From positions 1,054,001 to 1,118,000 of the forward strand of contig JABYQQ010000014.1 in the NCBI GenBank assembly GCA_022605405.1: a stretch of 64,000 nt of DNA, read 5' to 3'. Under the pieces are notes generated by a model that worked only from the letters and a program-made list of their open reading frames with translations, made no database searches and was not told the origin of the DNA. Below are positions 23,700 to 39,262 of the stretch, piece after piece; within the stretch, counting starts at the first letter, position 1, and every line of letters starts with the position of its first letter. The position numbers and the translations under genes were made by a program. This DNA comes from Earliella scabrosa. Lineage: Eukaryota; Basidiomycota; Agaricomycetes; Polyporales; Polyporaceae.

Positions 23700-24790
23700 G
23701 GCGGCAGGAGAGTGAGTGGGCGATGGAGGAGCTCAAGGTTTGTCCGTCGAATACGCCGCGTTCTGTGAGGCGTTTGGGCGACGCGAAGCCGGGGCGCAGA
23801 GGTCGTTATGTAGCAGCCTGCTTAATTGCGCCTCTCCGATGGATCGCAGACGATGAGATTGTGATAGAGTCCGGAGCACCAGTGGGGGCCTCCTTCTGGG
23901 TAATTATAACAGCTCCCACCCTCGGTCCGCCACTCCTCCCCGCCCGGCGAATCCTCGGGGGCCCTGCGCGAACGCAAGCGGGCGCTCGTCGCGCCTTGCT
24001 TCTTCCTTCCATCTCTCATTCCGGCCATTCCAGCTCTCGCGCCCCATACTCTCGCATTCAACGCCCCACCGCACCGCTGCAGATGGCCCCCTCGCCCTGC
24101 GAAGTGGTGGCGCAGCCGCATGTGGCGGAAAAGCAGGGGCAGCAAGGGACCGCCGGGCCCGTCGGTGCGCCGGACGGAGTGGTTTGCACGCGTGAAACCC
24201 GCGCAGCCGAGTCGATCGAGCTCTGACCAGGGCGCGGGGGCGGGGTGGCACTGCCGTCTGGGCCGACGCTCGCAGCAAGGCCGGCGGCGAGCGTGCGGCC
24301 AGGAGCGGCGAGGCAGCCGATGACGACGTCGTGCTTCACCGGAGCTGCCCCGGAGTTATTGGGGACACCAAAAACTCAATTTCGACCAGGCCCGCAGCGC
24401 CAGTGTACATGCTAGTACTACCTCGCGCTCAGATCCCTCCGCTGATGGCTGCACGGACACAGATGCACATACACACATACGCCCGGAACACGGCGACCGT
24501 CGCTCGCTCTCCCGTGCGCGGACAGGGCGCGGAGGCGTGCGTTCTGCCGGAAGATTCGTGCGCGAACACGGCCGGTTCCACACACGGCGTTTGGCCATCG
24601 CTTGCCCTCGCCCGGGCGAGCTCTTCGCGCGACGTGGTTTCCCCTCCGGACAATCCTCGGTCCTCCGCTGTCGGATGTCCCGTCCCAAGCCCTCGAGATG
24701 ATATCGGCACGGCTGCCCTCCTCGTCCCTTTAAGAGCTTACATCTTCGCAGCCCTCCGCCGCCTTTCCCGTACCACCCCTCCCAGCCACA
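23700..24790. promoter_or_regulatory. Divergent region, oxidoreductase / GH1 beta-glucosidase
   Basis: No gene is seen. It holds the promoters of both flanking genes. GC-rich tracts include CGGGGGCGGGG near 24234-24244, which fit the SYGGRG form of carbon-catabolite (Cre1/Mig1) sites, but such tracts are common in GC-rich DNA. Function is inference. Confidence 0.35.
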
Positions 24791-28180
<3,390 letters not shown>

Positions 28181-28968
28181 TCTGCTCTCCCCCCCTCCCC
28201 CTCCCTCTTTCCCCCACAGTCCATGTCCATGTCCACGTTCTTGCCGTCTGCACATAGACCTGCATTTCCTTGCACTTGCTCGTATGTATATCCCAAGCCT
28301 TTGCCCGTCTGCGCTGCACCTTTCCCCTTCCCCTTCCTCTTTTCTTCCTGCACTAGACGCTGTAATTCCGCCTCACTTTCATGCACCGACGCCCTTGCCC
28401 CCGCCCTCTGTTATCGACTGCCAGCACGACTGCTATCGTACATTTCCGTCCGTCCGCATGTAGCTAGCTGACCCGCATTCATCCTCCCACCTGTACTTGT
28501 ACGAGATCCGACTCCTCTCCTCTTCTTTCGTCCCTCTCCTCCTCCCCTCCAGTCTGCACCATCTTGCCAGCAGCAAAATGGCGTAATTTATTCCTCTCTC
28601 GCTCCCTCTCGCCCCATACCACACCACATATGGTCAGTATCCATGTGTGCGAGAACGACCGTGCGCAAGACTGAGAAAGAGCAGGCAGGATGAGACGCGG
28701 CGGCCTCGTGGCGCGCGTGATCCTGTTCGAGTCCGTTCGTCCGAGATAGGCGCCGAGTATAAGAGCAGAACCTGCCCAGAGCCTCCAACATCCTCACGCC
28801 CGGTCTCCCCGGTCTCTGCCTCTACGCCGTCTTTGTCTCCGATCTGCTGTGCTTGAGCTGCTGAACTTCTGACCCTCTGTTGCTGTCTCGCTGCACGCTC
28901 GCACTCCCCGACCTGACCTGATCCCGGGCTTTTGGAGCTCGTGCGAAACGAAACGAAACAAACCCACA
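28181..28968 (+). other. Intergenic, GH1 to small gene
   Basis: No supported gene. The first 400 bases are pyrimidine-rich (3' flank of the GH1 gene). The last 200 are the promoter and leader of the next gene. Confidence 0.4.
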
Positions 28969-29917
28969 ATGTCGCAGAAGGGAAACTACCCTGCGCCGCC
29001 AAAGTACGCCGCTCGACGCGGGGACTCTAGTAGCAGCTTGTAGCACCCGGACGGACGATAGCTCACTCGGCTGCGGTGCGGAAACAGGTACCTGAACGAC
29101 TTCAGCAAGGCCCTCGCGAGCGAGGTCCGCATCCTCCTCGCCGAGGTGGGCAAGCTCAGAGACGAGCGCCGCCAGCTGCAGTAGTGCGTCCCGTTCCGTT
29201 CCTCCCTCTCCTCTCCGGACCCAGTGTGCTCAGGACGCATTGTCCGCCCGCCCAGCGAGATCGCAGAGCTCATGGCCGTCAAGTCCAAGTTTGGCGGCGG
29301 GGGCGAGTACAATCCGGAGTGGATGCCCAAGGTACGTCTCTCTCCCTCCTTCCCTCCCTCCCTTTCTCCTTCCCAGTCCCTCGTGCCCCCCATCCGAACG
29401 ACCTATCGCTCACCGCCACATCGTCCCGGGAACGCAGCACGAAGAGCCGCCCCCGCCAGCATCCCCTGCCCCGCCTCCGGCCCCGAGCGTGATCGACGAC
29501 GGCGCGCCCGCACGGCCCGCATGGCGCACCGTGCACAAGCGCGAAGAGCGGCGGGCAAAGGCGAAAGCCAAGGCCCTCCCGCCCGCCGCCCCGCCGCCTG
29601 CGATCGCGCCCCCGCCGGAAGCCGCGAACCTGCCCGCGTGGGCGCAGTGGAAACGTACGTGCTCTGCCATTCGGGGATCCCGGGTGTGCTCATGTTCATT
29701 CTTGCGCGTGCGTTCCCTTGCCTGTCCCCGACCGCAGCGAACCCTCTGCTCTCGCCTGTCCCGATCGCTGGCTCTGCCTCTGCGCCGTTGCCGGGGGACG
29801 TGCCCATGACGCGGTCCGGGCTGTTTGGTGCGTTCGGACTCTTTTTTTGCGCTCGTGTGCGGCGTTCGTGGCTGATCGCTGTCCTCTTCAGGTCCGCCGA
29901 CGCCGCCTCCAAAGTAA
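28969..29917 (+). CDS. Small protein with coiled coil and Pro/Ala-rich tail
   Basis: Not recognised. Six exons: 28969-29003, 29088-29183, 29256-29331, 29438-29654, 29738-29827, 29892-29917, giving 179 residues. All intron phases agree. Residues 13-60 form a likely coiled coil (YLNDFSKALASEVRILLAEV, then GKLRDERRQLQYEIAELMAVK). FGGGGEYNPEWMPK follows. The second half is rich in Pro and Ala with a basic patch (KREERRAKAKAKA) and ends GPPTPPPK. No signal peptide or membrane segment. The shape suggests a small scaffold or regulatory subunit, but that is a guess. Confidence 0.65.
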
Positions 29918-30714
29918 ACGCTTTGCACACACTCCCCATGCACTCGATCGCGTTGCCGATCGATCATCCGCCGTCATCGCACCCTTCCTCTCCTCGCTTG
30001 ACTACTGGGGGCACGAGAAAGGGGCCCATCCACCCATCCTGCCCATCGATACTTACAAGCTCTTCTCGTCCACGACCGCTGCCGCTGATTTATACACTTC
30101 GCTCTGTCCCTTTCCGCACCTCTCTGTACCGCGTGTCTTCGTTTCTGTCCTATTACGGTTCTGACGACATCATGTATGCATGCATCCGCCTCCCTCGCAC
30201 CTCCCCTCCAGTCTACATCTACCACGATCTAGTATATACTCTGCTGTAACAACGCTCTCTCTCTCTCTCACTCCCTCGTCAGCGCTATAGCCTGCAACGT
30301 CGTGCGCTGTCACGGATGGCCGAGGCCATTACAGGAAGACAGAACATAAGAAAGAAGGTCCGAGCGGTCATCTGTACAATTATATTCCTGGGCTGCTGGT
30401 GCGATTGTGTTACGTTGCGTCGATGGTAAGAGATATGGGGGAGACTTAGATGTGGAGCGAGAAGATACGGTACGTAGGGAAAAGATTGCATCCGTGGACT
30501 GGAGTGGGAGTGAGTGCAAGATGTATGGGAAGCGGGAGGAGCGGCGCCTGTAAGTAGTATACAAAAAGCAGGGATACACAGCGCGAAGGTGCGATATAAT
30601 AGATATTGGGATAGCGGGATGCATGCGAGGTGAGATGGATGCAGTTGGCAGGAGAGAGCGGTGCGTCAGTCAGTGTGGGGGCGTGTTGGAGACATGAGCG
30701 GGAGTGCAGTGCGG
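29918..30714. other. Convergent 3' region with CT repeat
   Basis: Lies between the 3' ends of the small gene and PLC1. No gene is seen. A (CT)n run is at 30255-30269. Confidence 0.45.
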
Positions 30715-33700
30715 TTACGCGGCGTCCTCGATGTCGATCTTGACGAACAGAGTGGAGAACAGGTACTGCGAGAGCTGGGCGTCGTGCAGCGGCAAGTGTC
30801 GGTAGCCTATAACAGCCGATGCAATCGTGTCAGCGCCTCCAATTACCGAGCGACTGCAAGAGCGAGGAAGAACGTACCCCGGTTCAGACTGCCAAGGCTG
30901 ACGCAGTACACCGCGAGCGGCTCGTCGTCGTCCTTGTCCTCCTGCTTGACCGAGAAGCGGACAAAGACGAGGTCCTTCATGTCCCCGACGAGGTCGAACG
31001 GGAGCGAGAGCTGCTGCTCCCAGACCGGATTGAACCCGTTGTTCTTCACGACGCCCGTCTTGCACGTCACCGTGCGCGCGGACGTCGCGGACACGCTCGT
31101 GCCCGTCGTCGTCGGCGGCGAGTACGCGTCCGCGGCCGCGTCGGGCAGGAAGGGCGAGTGCGTCCAGTCCGGGATGTGGATCGAGACCTCGATGAACGGG
31201 TCGAGGATGGACTTGTCGATGATCTCCCGGCCTTCAGAGTCCTTGGGCCGCGGCAGCTGCTGGGCGGAGATGACCTGCGAGAAAGATTGGCGAAGATGAG
31301 TGAAGGCAATGTCTAGAGAGTGCGGGGTGACTCACAGTGACGTTCAGGAAGTGGTTGGTGCGTTTGGCGAGCAGCGCCTTGTCCGCGGTCCGCAAGGCAA
31401 GCGGCTTGAGCACATATCCAGCCCGTCCGTTACGCTGGAACATCGCGTGGTTGATCATGTAGCCAAGGTCTGCAAGTGTAGCACATAACGCTCAGCCCTG
31501 CGGCACCTTGGAGCAAGCACAGTCGCAACCTACCAAACGTCTGCCAATTGAGCGAGACGAGCTGGCACCCGGCCGACCAGTACCGGTGCGGCTCGTAGTT
31601 CGTCGAGCCGATCCGGAGGCCCTTCGGGTACGTCCTCACCAGGTGCGTCTTGTTGTGCTTGATGAGATCCATCATGCCCTGCTTGAGCAGCTTGTTCGCC
31701 GTGTTCTCCGAGAGCGAGAACATGTGCTCTGGCGCGTACATCTCCTTCTTGTTCAGCCCGCGGCACTTGACGCCGACGGTGTAGACGAGCAGGGAGAGGA
31801 GCTGCATCGACATCTTGACCTTGTGTCCCTGCGGCTGCGGCGATTGCGGCGACGTGGGCGGGGGAGAGCTCGGCACCTTCGAAGAACGCACGCGCGCGAG
31901 GGCGCTGCGCGCCTTCTTGAATTCCGACTTGAGGTCTACAATGCGTGGTGTCGTCAGAATCAGCGGAGGGTAGCCGGGGCATGGAAGATTAGATGTACCT
32001 TTGACAATTTCGGACCCCTCGGATTCGGAGGTATCTGTAGTGGTAGTGGAAGACTCCGTATCGACGACGACTTCCTTCTCCGTCGCTGCCTGCTGCTCGG
32101 TCACGTAGAGGTTCTTGGCTTTGAGCATGATCCGGTACTTGAGGTCCTCCGGACTGGGCAAGACCTCGATCTTCGGACGGGCATCTATGGGGGCGTACAC
32201 GAGGTGGTCGCCGAACACTTCCTTCATGATTGCAACCACCTGCTCTTGCTGCTGAACGCAGCAATGGATCTCGGCGGAGAGGATGATCGGATATGGGGAG
32301 GCGACGAATGCGTACTTGAGGATCGCAGCGCAGATGTCACGTACGGACACCTTTGACGTCAGTGTCCGTCCATGGTAGACGACGGGTTCGTGTTCGCCGT
32401 CCCAGATGTCCACTGCAGCCGATGATCGTCAGATGGGGTAGACTGCTATAACAAGACGACTCACGTTCCACGCAGCGACATGAGTGCAGTAGTGCACGGA
32501 TGTAACCCTCGATCGTACTTTCGCCGACGAGCTGGTGCCCAACAAGGTATGTGTTGTGCGAGGACGAGATGTAGTACTCCGGGAGCGGTCGTGTCATGTC
32601 GTGGATTATCCGACCATGCTGATCCGCAAATGCAGAGTTGTCCGCCGACATGAGGAACGATGTGAAGCCACTTAGGGACATCTTCGCAGTTTCGACGGTG
32701 AGCGGTCCGACTACGCCTGCGGACGGCGGGGGCGATCCAGGGGTCTGTGGGACCTGACCCGAGATAGAGACTGACTGCATAGCGAGGTCCAACGCCGTCT
32801 GCGGCGGAGATCCAGCAGCCTTCTCGTCCGTGGAAGGCGCGGCATACCGCAGGAACAGCCGCTCAAGTTCAGGACCGCTCAGAGTGGACTGCATTGCGAG
32901 GTCAGCACCAACGCCTCGTAGCAGATGCGAGATGAGTAACCTTCTGGTAGGTCCGCATGAACTGTTCGAAGGCGGTGAACGTCATCCCCGAGGCGCCATT
33001 CGTGACCTTCTTGTACAGCCTGTCGAGCTCCGGGCGTGCCTTGAGGGCCTTCACGAAGCGCTGGAAGTCAGCGAAGTCGAGGTAGCCCCGATTCTGGCTG
33101 TCCGCTTGCTGTATGCGGGGATCAGGACCGTGCATGTCGTCAGCGCACGTCCGCCACGCACCTGGAAGCGCCTGAGGAGGTCGTCGCGGGATGGGTTGAT
33201 GTTGAGCCTCCGGCAGAGGCGTTCGACGTCGTCGAAGTCGATGCGCTGGTCCTGCTCGTCGTCTGCGCCCTTCCAGAACTGCTTCTCCCATATCGCCTGC
33301 CGCATGTCCGCGCTGCCAAGCCCGCTCATGAGCTGCTGCCGGATCGCGTGCAGACGGCGCAGGGTCACGTCCCACATCTGGAAGATGTCCCGCGTGGCCG
33401 CGATGAGGTGCAGCGTCTTGTACCCGCCGTCGAGGACGTAGATGACCGTGAGCCATTTGTCCTCGTACTCGTGTGAGAGCTGGAACTGCTCGCGGTAGTA
33501 CCGTGCGTCGACGCCTACGCGGAGCTCCTTGATGTTCTCGATTGGGACTGTGCAATCTGCATGAGCGTCGAGCTCGAAGAGGAGGAGGGGCTTGCGAGAT
33601 GGAAGGGGTGGACACGAGAGATGGATGCGCGATGGGAGAGTACGGGGGCAATGCGAAGGAGACACTCACTGTATCGCAGCTTCTTGGACTCCCAGATGAT

Positions 33701-34426
33701 CTGCCCTTGGTCTGGATCGAGCTTGAAGACATACCGCTTCTGTTTCTTTGCGGACACTTTCAGCATCGGCACACCTTGCTGAAGCAGCTGCGGGACGGTG
33801 GCGTCCAACCCCGCCGCAGGCTGAGCGACGGGCGCAGCGAGCTGGGCCTGCGCCTGCTGATGCTGCTGCTCGGAAATGGGAGACTCGGGGAGGGAGGCCA
33901 TCCTGGTCAGTGGACGAGGACTGAGGGCGTCGAGGAGGGGGGAGTCGGCGTTGTGGCTCTCGCTCGGCACAACGTGATTGAGTGGGGGCCTCGTGGGCAA
34001 GGACTCGGACTGGGCGCGGCGGTGGCTCTTCCTGCGCTTCACCCAGGACACGGGCGACAACACGAATGTCGATGTCGACGCCTCCTGCACCGACTTCTCC
34101 TCGAACGAGACCGACGCCGAGGCGGATGCGGACGACGAGGTGCGGGTGGTGGATAGAGGCGCAGAGGATGCGGGAGCAGAGGGAGAACGCTTGAAGCTCG
34201 CGCGGCGCGCAACGCTTGTCCCGACGTCCTTCACCTCCTTGAACTTGCGCCGGATCGACCCTCCCAGTCCACTTCCTCCATCCGTCCGCCGTCGTTGGAT
34301 GGGCTTGTATTCGGTGTCGGAGAGGGCGAGGAGGGTGTCTGCTATCGCCGGGACTGGCTGGCCCTTTGTCGTGAGCAGGTTCGCGGCGCGGTGAAGCATG
34401 TGCGGGCGGGGCTGGGTATCGGCCAT
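30715..34426 (-). CDS. PLC1: Phosphoinositide-specific phospholipase C
   Basis: Cleaves PIP2 to IP3 and diacylglycerol; delta-type layout. Nine exons: 34426-33670, 33547-33162, 33108-32941, 32888-32465, 32412-31999, 31935-31534, 31469-31336, 31274-30878, 30806-30715, giving 1057 residues. A Ser-rich N-terminus with basic patches (about 1-215) leads to a PH domain (VFKLDPDQGQIIWESKKLRY), an EF-hand region (DSQNRGYLDFADFQRFVKAL), the X domain with SSSHNTYLVGHQL, ELDIWDG and VVYHGRTLTS, then ILSAEIHC, carrying the catalytic His/Asn/Glu/Asp/His. An X-Y linker rich in Ser/Thr precedes the Y domain (NKTHLVRTYPKGLRIGSTNY; GYVLKPLAL) and a C2 domain (NHFLNVTVISAQQLPRPKD). EIHC replaces the more common ENHC, but the catalytic Glu is kept. 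Confidence 0.95.
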
Positions 34427-35573
34427 GGCGAGCGTCGAGGAGAGAAAGAGATCATGAAAAAGCCATGCGTTAAAAGGAGCGGGAGCGTAGGAGGTCGGTG
34501 GTGATGTCAAAGCAGAGTTAAAGTAGCGCAGGCCCGAGGTATGTACAATAAGTACTAGCTTGACCCTCCGCGCTCTCGATCCCGGCAAGGGCTATTTCAG
34601 CCGGCTTTCTGGCAACAATTCAATAACGCTCGCACTCTTCGCGTAGCGACATGGAGGCAGTCCTGAGGCGGTTCGCGGAAGATCGAGCACTTAATGTTCA
34701 TCGTAGCAAGTTCGCGCGGTGTGCTGGTCACCGCCCGGGGAGCGACATTAAGATTGCTGTACATGTTCTGACCGCACACGCTCATGGGGCACAAGTCACT
34801 TGAAGTATCGCACAGCGACCTTTGGGGCAGGTGCGACATTTACAAATAGATACAGACATGGCAACGACCTTAGATATATCAACACTTGACTCGGCCCCGG
34901 TGGAATGACTCCAGCGCGCCCTGCGCAACAATGTTCCATCGGTCGGGGACTACGGCGCGCGTGCTTCGCGCGTAGTTGCATGGGGGTAGAGAGGATGGCT
35001 TCGAAGCGACAAAAGTCCGTTACAGACCGGACTCTTCAAGATATCCGTCTAGCGCCTGGAACCCAATCATGTTGGGATGGGTATATATGCGGATGACCGA
35101 ACCAGCGGTAGAATCTCAGGGCCAACTCCGGCCTGCCGGAACGGGTGAAGACCATGAACCCCACACGATGTGTTGGGTGTGTCAAGGTCGGCGAACGTGC
35201 GTAGTGCCTGCACCTTGCAGAACAGGCCAGGATATCGAAGCAAACTGTAACTGTGCTGCGGTTGGGTGACAATGTACATTCTGCGGCGTCTTCTACTATC
35301 CTAACAGCAGCGTCAACTGAAACCAATATTACAAAAAAGACAGACTACTCAAGTCTCAGAGATAGAGATGGCCTGATTATAACCGCCCCACCGCACCATG
35401 CCATGGGCACGGCTGGGCGTCGTGGTACGCTGGAAATAAATTAGCGGCACGAAAGCAAGCTCAGCTCAGCTCGACAAACAAGAACACAAAGCACGACTCT
35501 ATACTAGGAGGATGTGGGCGACATGGCACCGGTCTCCCGGTCCAGGCGCCCCCAGGGCACGGGAATACGTGCC
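34427..35573 (-). other. Intergenic, PLC1 start to ERT1 stop
   Basis: 1.1 kb without a supported gene. The left end is the PLC1 promoter and the right end the ERT1 3' flank. Nothing else was recognised. Confidence 0.4.
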
Positions 35574-37827
35574 CTAGCACTTGATGAAGTTCCCCACGAT
35601 AAGCGTTGGGATGCCGTACGGGTCGCGCCGGATGGTGAACGAGAAACAGCAGCTGATGAAGCCCTCCTCGTTCGGCGGCGGCTCCTTGCCCCGCGCGGGG
35701 GTCACTGCGCCGGAGGACGGCAGGAGCGGCTTATACCGGAGTACGCACGAGGTGAGGACGGCCTTCTGAGTCGAGTCGAAGGCCACGTTGCCATATTTCT
35801 ACGCGCCGCAGGTACAGCGTCCGTCAGATAATAGGTAAGACGTGCAGGGCGGTGACAGCGGGCGCACCTCCCAGTAGTTAACTGCGGAATCTTCGGCCAT
35901 AAGCTCGTAGATGCATAACCGACCCTGTCCACGCAGTCTCCTCAGCAGCAGGCCAGGGAGGACAATGGGGATAGAGGGAGGGCGGTGGACGTACGTCGCG
36001 CAGCATGTATCCGTCCACACCGACTAGCTCGGCGAATTCCCGATTGGCCTTGTAGATCTCGCCGGTGCGGCGCCAGAGACATGCGGGGATCGCCATCGCA
36101 GAGAAGACACGATCGTAATCCAAGAGCAAGCGTTCAAACGCTTCCTCAATGAACACTAAATCCTGTGGGGAGGTTAGCACGCGCTGCCCATGAGCCCATG
36201 GACAGCATGCATACAATATCTGTCAGGGATTCTGACTGGGCTATGGCCTGATGTGCGGTTAGCGTTGCTCACTCGACCGAATCGGAGGCTCACTCTGAAC
36301 TTGGGCCGGAGGACGGACAGTGGTTGTAGGATCTTCTGTTTCGACTCTTGAGACACGCTACACCGGAAGCGTTGAGAAGCATTCAACATAGTCACACGAC
36401 ACGACGCGGTACGTACTTTCTGTCCATCCACCGGGACAAGCGTGCATACCCCTTGACGTAGTTGTACGGCTTGAGCAACCCGGCCTCGTACTTACTCCGG
36501 ATGACCATGTTCAGCCGTTCATTACGCGAGCCCGATGCCTGATCCGCAGCCGTAAGGAAGAAGCGTTCAGTCTTCGTGGCAGCAGGGAGCACGACCGGGG
36601 CGGGCTCCTCAGCCGCTCTTTCTCGATCCCGCTCCGGGCTATTTGGAGCGGGTGGTGCAGCCGTTGAATTGTTGGGTGCCGGAGCTGCGAGACCAGTCGG
36701 TTGAGTGATGTACGGGTTGTCAACTCCAAGAGTCACTGGATTCGTATAGGTGGGGCTAGACATCAGCGAGGATGTCACGGGAGGTTGGCTGAAGAATGTT
36801 CCGTCGTCCAATGACTCAAGGAAGTCTCTGTAGATGGATGTGTGAGCGAACGACAGCAGCGCTGGTAATTGAGAGCACGGAGGGGATCGTTGCGGATGAC
36901 ATCGGCATACACGCCTGTTGCACGAGACGAAGTCCTGACGCGCCTGCCCTTAGCGGGACACCCAGTCATTACGGATAGACACCATACCCGATGCGAGGCC
37001 GGAGGGAACGGTTGGATGCAACGTCAACAGAATTGGGTCTCGAGACCGGCTGGAGTACCAGACTTCACAGTCAATAGACCCGTGTGCACTGATGCTCGTG
37101 TGCAATCCAGATGCGCTTGACCAGCCTTTACAACACTGCGAAGCTCGTGAGGCATGAAAAGGGTTACTCACGAGAGGACAGAGAACTCATTGCTCAGATT
37201 CTCTGGCGGGTACAACCATCCACCTTGAGCCATGCTCAAGCCCATCCCTGGCCATGTCGTATTCATCGGTACTGATGCGGAACCGTATTGCCCCGCTAAA
37301 AGGTTGCGAGCGACGAGACCCGTGGCTGGGATGTTAGAGGAGGGGTCGGTAGTGCACAAGGGGGTGGAACGGATACTCGCCAGGAAGCCTCGCGACGTCT
37401 ATCGGAGGATTCGTAATGGAGCTTGGGACAGTGGAGGCAGACGCCTTCTCCTTGCCCGTAGTCCGCCGTTCGTCGTGGCAGAGGTGGCCGATTTCACGCT
37501 TGATGCTGCCGGCAGCGTTCAGTGCCCACGAATTCCCGGCGAGCGGGCGAAGGAGGAGAATTCGTACCAACGTTGACAAGGGCGCCCCTCGTCACAGGTC
37601 ATATGGCTCCGGCGACAGTAGAGGCATGCATGGTTGACCTTTCTCCGTTTTGTTCCTTTCTTCTTCTTGCCGGGAGCGTCGTTGTCGGTGTCGTGCTCGC
37701 CAGAGATGTCGGCTCCCAGCTGGTCGACTCCGTTCCGACTGTCCTGGGAGTGCACGGAGTCGGCAAGAGCAGCGCCAGACCCAAGACGTGCATCGGCGTG
37801 GGCCGGGTCCGTCGCAAAGGTGGCCAT
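35574..37827 (-). CDS. ERT1: Zn2Cys6-PAS transcription factor of gluconeogenesis (Ert1/AcuK type)
   Basis: Regulates growth on non-fermentable carbon. Nine exons: 37827-37568, 37505-37381, 37325-37172, 36827-36417, 36357-36294, 36247-36215, 36162-35995, 35924-35868, 35798-35574, giving 498 residues. An in-frame ATG at 37875 would add 16. The zinc cluster spans the first intron: KVNHACLYCRRSHMTCDEG then RPCQRCIKREIGHLCHD. The middle holds NEFSVLSDFLESLDDGTFF and SRNERLNMVIRSKYEAG. The C-terminal PAS domain includes DLVFIEEAFERLLLDYDRVF, ACLWRRTGEIYKANREFAEL and CCFSFTIRRDPYGIPTLIVG. The intron at 37326-37380 starts with GC. The intron at 36828-37171 is unusually long (344 nt). A tRNA-Asn lies 72-120 bp upstream, divergent. 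Confidence 0.92.
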
Positions 37828-37947
37828 CCTGGTCCTGTCGGGCGCGGTCGGGGAGGAAGAAATCAAGTTCACCAACTCGCTCGAGAACGCAGGGACATGT
37901 GGGCTTTGCGTGCCTGTGATAATGCTGTGGGCGTACCCCTTAATAAC

Positions 37948-38028
37948 TGCCCCGTGGCTGAGTTGGTTACAGCGTCCGACTGTTACGATGACATCGGAAG
38001 GTCGTGAGTTCGAGCCTCACCGGGGCAG
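37948..38028 (+). tRNA. tRNA-Asn (GTT) with 7-nt intron
   Basis: Acceptor stem TGCCCCG / CGGGGCA, D arm GCTG..CAGC with the loop AGTTGGTTA, anticodon stem TCCGA / TCGGA, anticodon GTT at 37982-37984, variable loop AGGTC, and T arm GTGAG-TTCGAGC-CTCAC. A 7-nt intron (CGATGAC, 37986-37992) sits one base 3' of the anticodon, the canonical place. Discriminator base G at 38028. Confidence 0.96.
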
Positions 38029-38190
38029 CATACCTTTATGTTGTTTTGCTGTGTTGCGAGTGACCCATGTCTCTCCTTTGCGCAGCATTCCCATCTGAAG
38101 CATCATCTTTGTGTGTGGAATCAGATGGATGGTGGCAAGAGTTCCACCGCTGCAATCGGAATTATAACCCGATCGCTAGTACTAGGTAGT

Positions 38191-38559
38191 AGTAGTGGAG
38201 GACCCCCGACAATACACCAAAATCCCTGAGGCTCAATTCGGACAATTTGGGGTGATTCGGACACGAATGCCTGATGCTTACCCCCCTGTTTTGGACCCAA
38301 CATCGTGGCCAGGTCTGGTGCCAGGCGCCCGGATATCGGACAAAATGATGACACCAGGGGTGGGTAGACGCTCTCCGGAGGCCCGCTCCGGCCGCCACGA
38401 GGGCGTCTAGTGGAAAAATTACCGTATACGGAAGGAGACTGGTGCCATAATTCGGACCTGGCGACCCCTCCCGGAGGCCTGATCTCACGGACAAATTTGA
38501 CCGATTTTTCGGAACGAGGATCAGGGATTTTGGTGTATTGTCGGGGGTCCTAGTAGTGG
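38191..38559. mobile_element. Non-autonomous inverted-repeat transposon (MITE, hAT-like)
   Basis: Perfect 31-bp terminal inverted repeats lie at 38199-38229 (starting AGGACCCCCGACAAT) and 38521-38551. They bound a 353-bp element, which is flanked by an identical 8-bp target duplication, AGTAGTGG, at 38191-38198 and 38552-38559. An 8-bp duplication fits the hAT superfamily. The inside has no coding capacity but repeats TTCGGAC (near 38240, 38257 and 38453) and related CGGACA motifs, which may be subterminal transposase sites. The perfect repeats and target duplication suggest a recent insertion. It must be moved by a transposase encoded elsewhere. Confidence 0.93.
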
Positions 38560-38583
38560 CTGTGCTAATCCGGGACCGGTGCA

Positions 38584-39262
38584 TCAAACATCCACGCTCT
38601 CCCACTCATCCTCGCCCTCCCCACCGAGCATCTCCCACTCGTCCTCCATAACGTGCGGCGAACGACGCACAAATTCATAGCCTCTTGGTGTACCTAGAAA
38701 CGCCACCGCTCAACTTTCAAAACTCTACTCACAAGTCGGGACCAGGGGCGCACGCACCTCGCTGCTTTGCAGGCTTAGCCATATCCATCAGACAGACCTC
38801 CACACGCTCTAGCCTGCGTGTGTGAGAGCCCCCTGGAGACCGCTGGTCCGTGCGGTCATCCGTATGTGACTGGTCGTCTGACTCCGAATCCTCCCCGACG
38901 GCGGAACCGCAGACAAACCGCCGCGAGACATACGTCCGGCCGTCGTCGCGCCCCGCGTTGCGCCTGGTCTGCCGCCATGGTCGTGGCGCGGACCGACTGG
39001 CCTGCTTCCATGGCTTGGAGTTCTCCTTCTCCTGGAGCTCAATCAGGTGCGGCGCAATCTCCTCCTGCAGCGCGGGCGCAAGACGTGAGCGGCAGCTCGA
39101 CTACATAGGTACATAGACTGAAGAGAGGCGGATTCGACTGACCAGTGGCGCGTGCCGGTTGAGCTCCTGCATCGTCCCGAGGACCATCTTGGTTGCTGTG
39201 CGCGAGCCGCGCTCGACCCGCCGCACGACGATCTTGTCCGCTCTCTTCTGGCGCGACGGCAT
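38584..39262 (-). CDS. Small acidic-tailed protein, paralog A
   Basis: Not recognised. Three exons: 39262-39143, 39064-38758, 38693-38584, giving 178 residues. It starts with a basic stretch (MPSRQKRADKIVVRRVERGS), then KMVLGTMQELNRHAPL. A lysine/tryptophan segment (SKPWKQASRS) and an Asp/Glu-rich middle follow, then VEVCLMDMAKPAKQRG, TPRGYEFV, and an acidic Trp-containing end (EDEWEMLGGEGEDEWESV). The gene at 50893-51721 shares this order of blocks and the same two intron positions, so the two are paralogs. The basic head and acidic tail suggest a nuclear or chromatin-linked protein, but this is a guess. Confidence 0.75.

Noticed and set aside
29224..30249. 341-codon plus-strand open frame over the small coiled-coil gene
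   Set aside because: It reads through four introns of the gene supported by conserved phases.
31508..32356. 282-codon plus-strand open frame
   Set aside because: Exact antisense shadow of the PLC1 X/Y coding exons.
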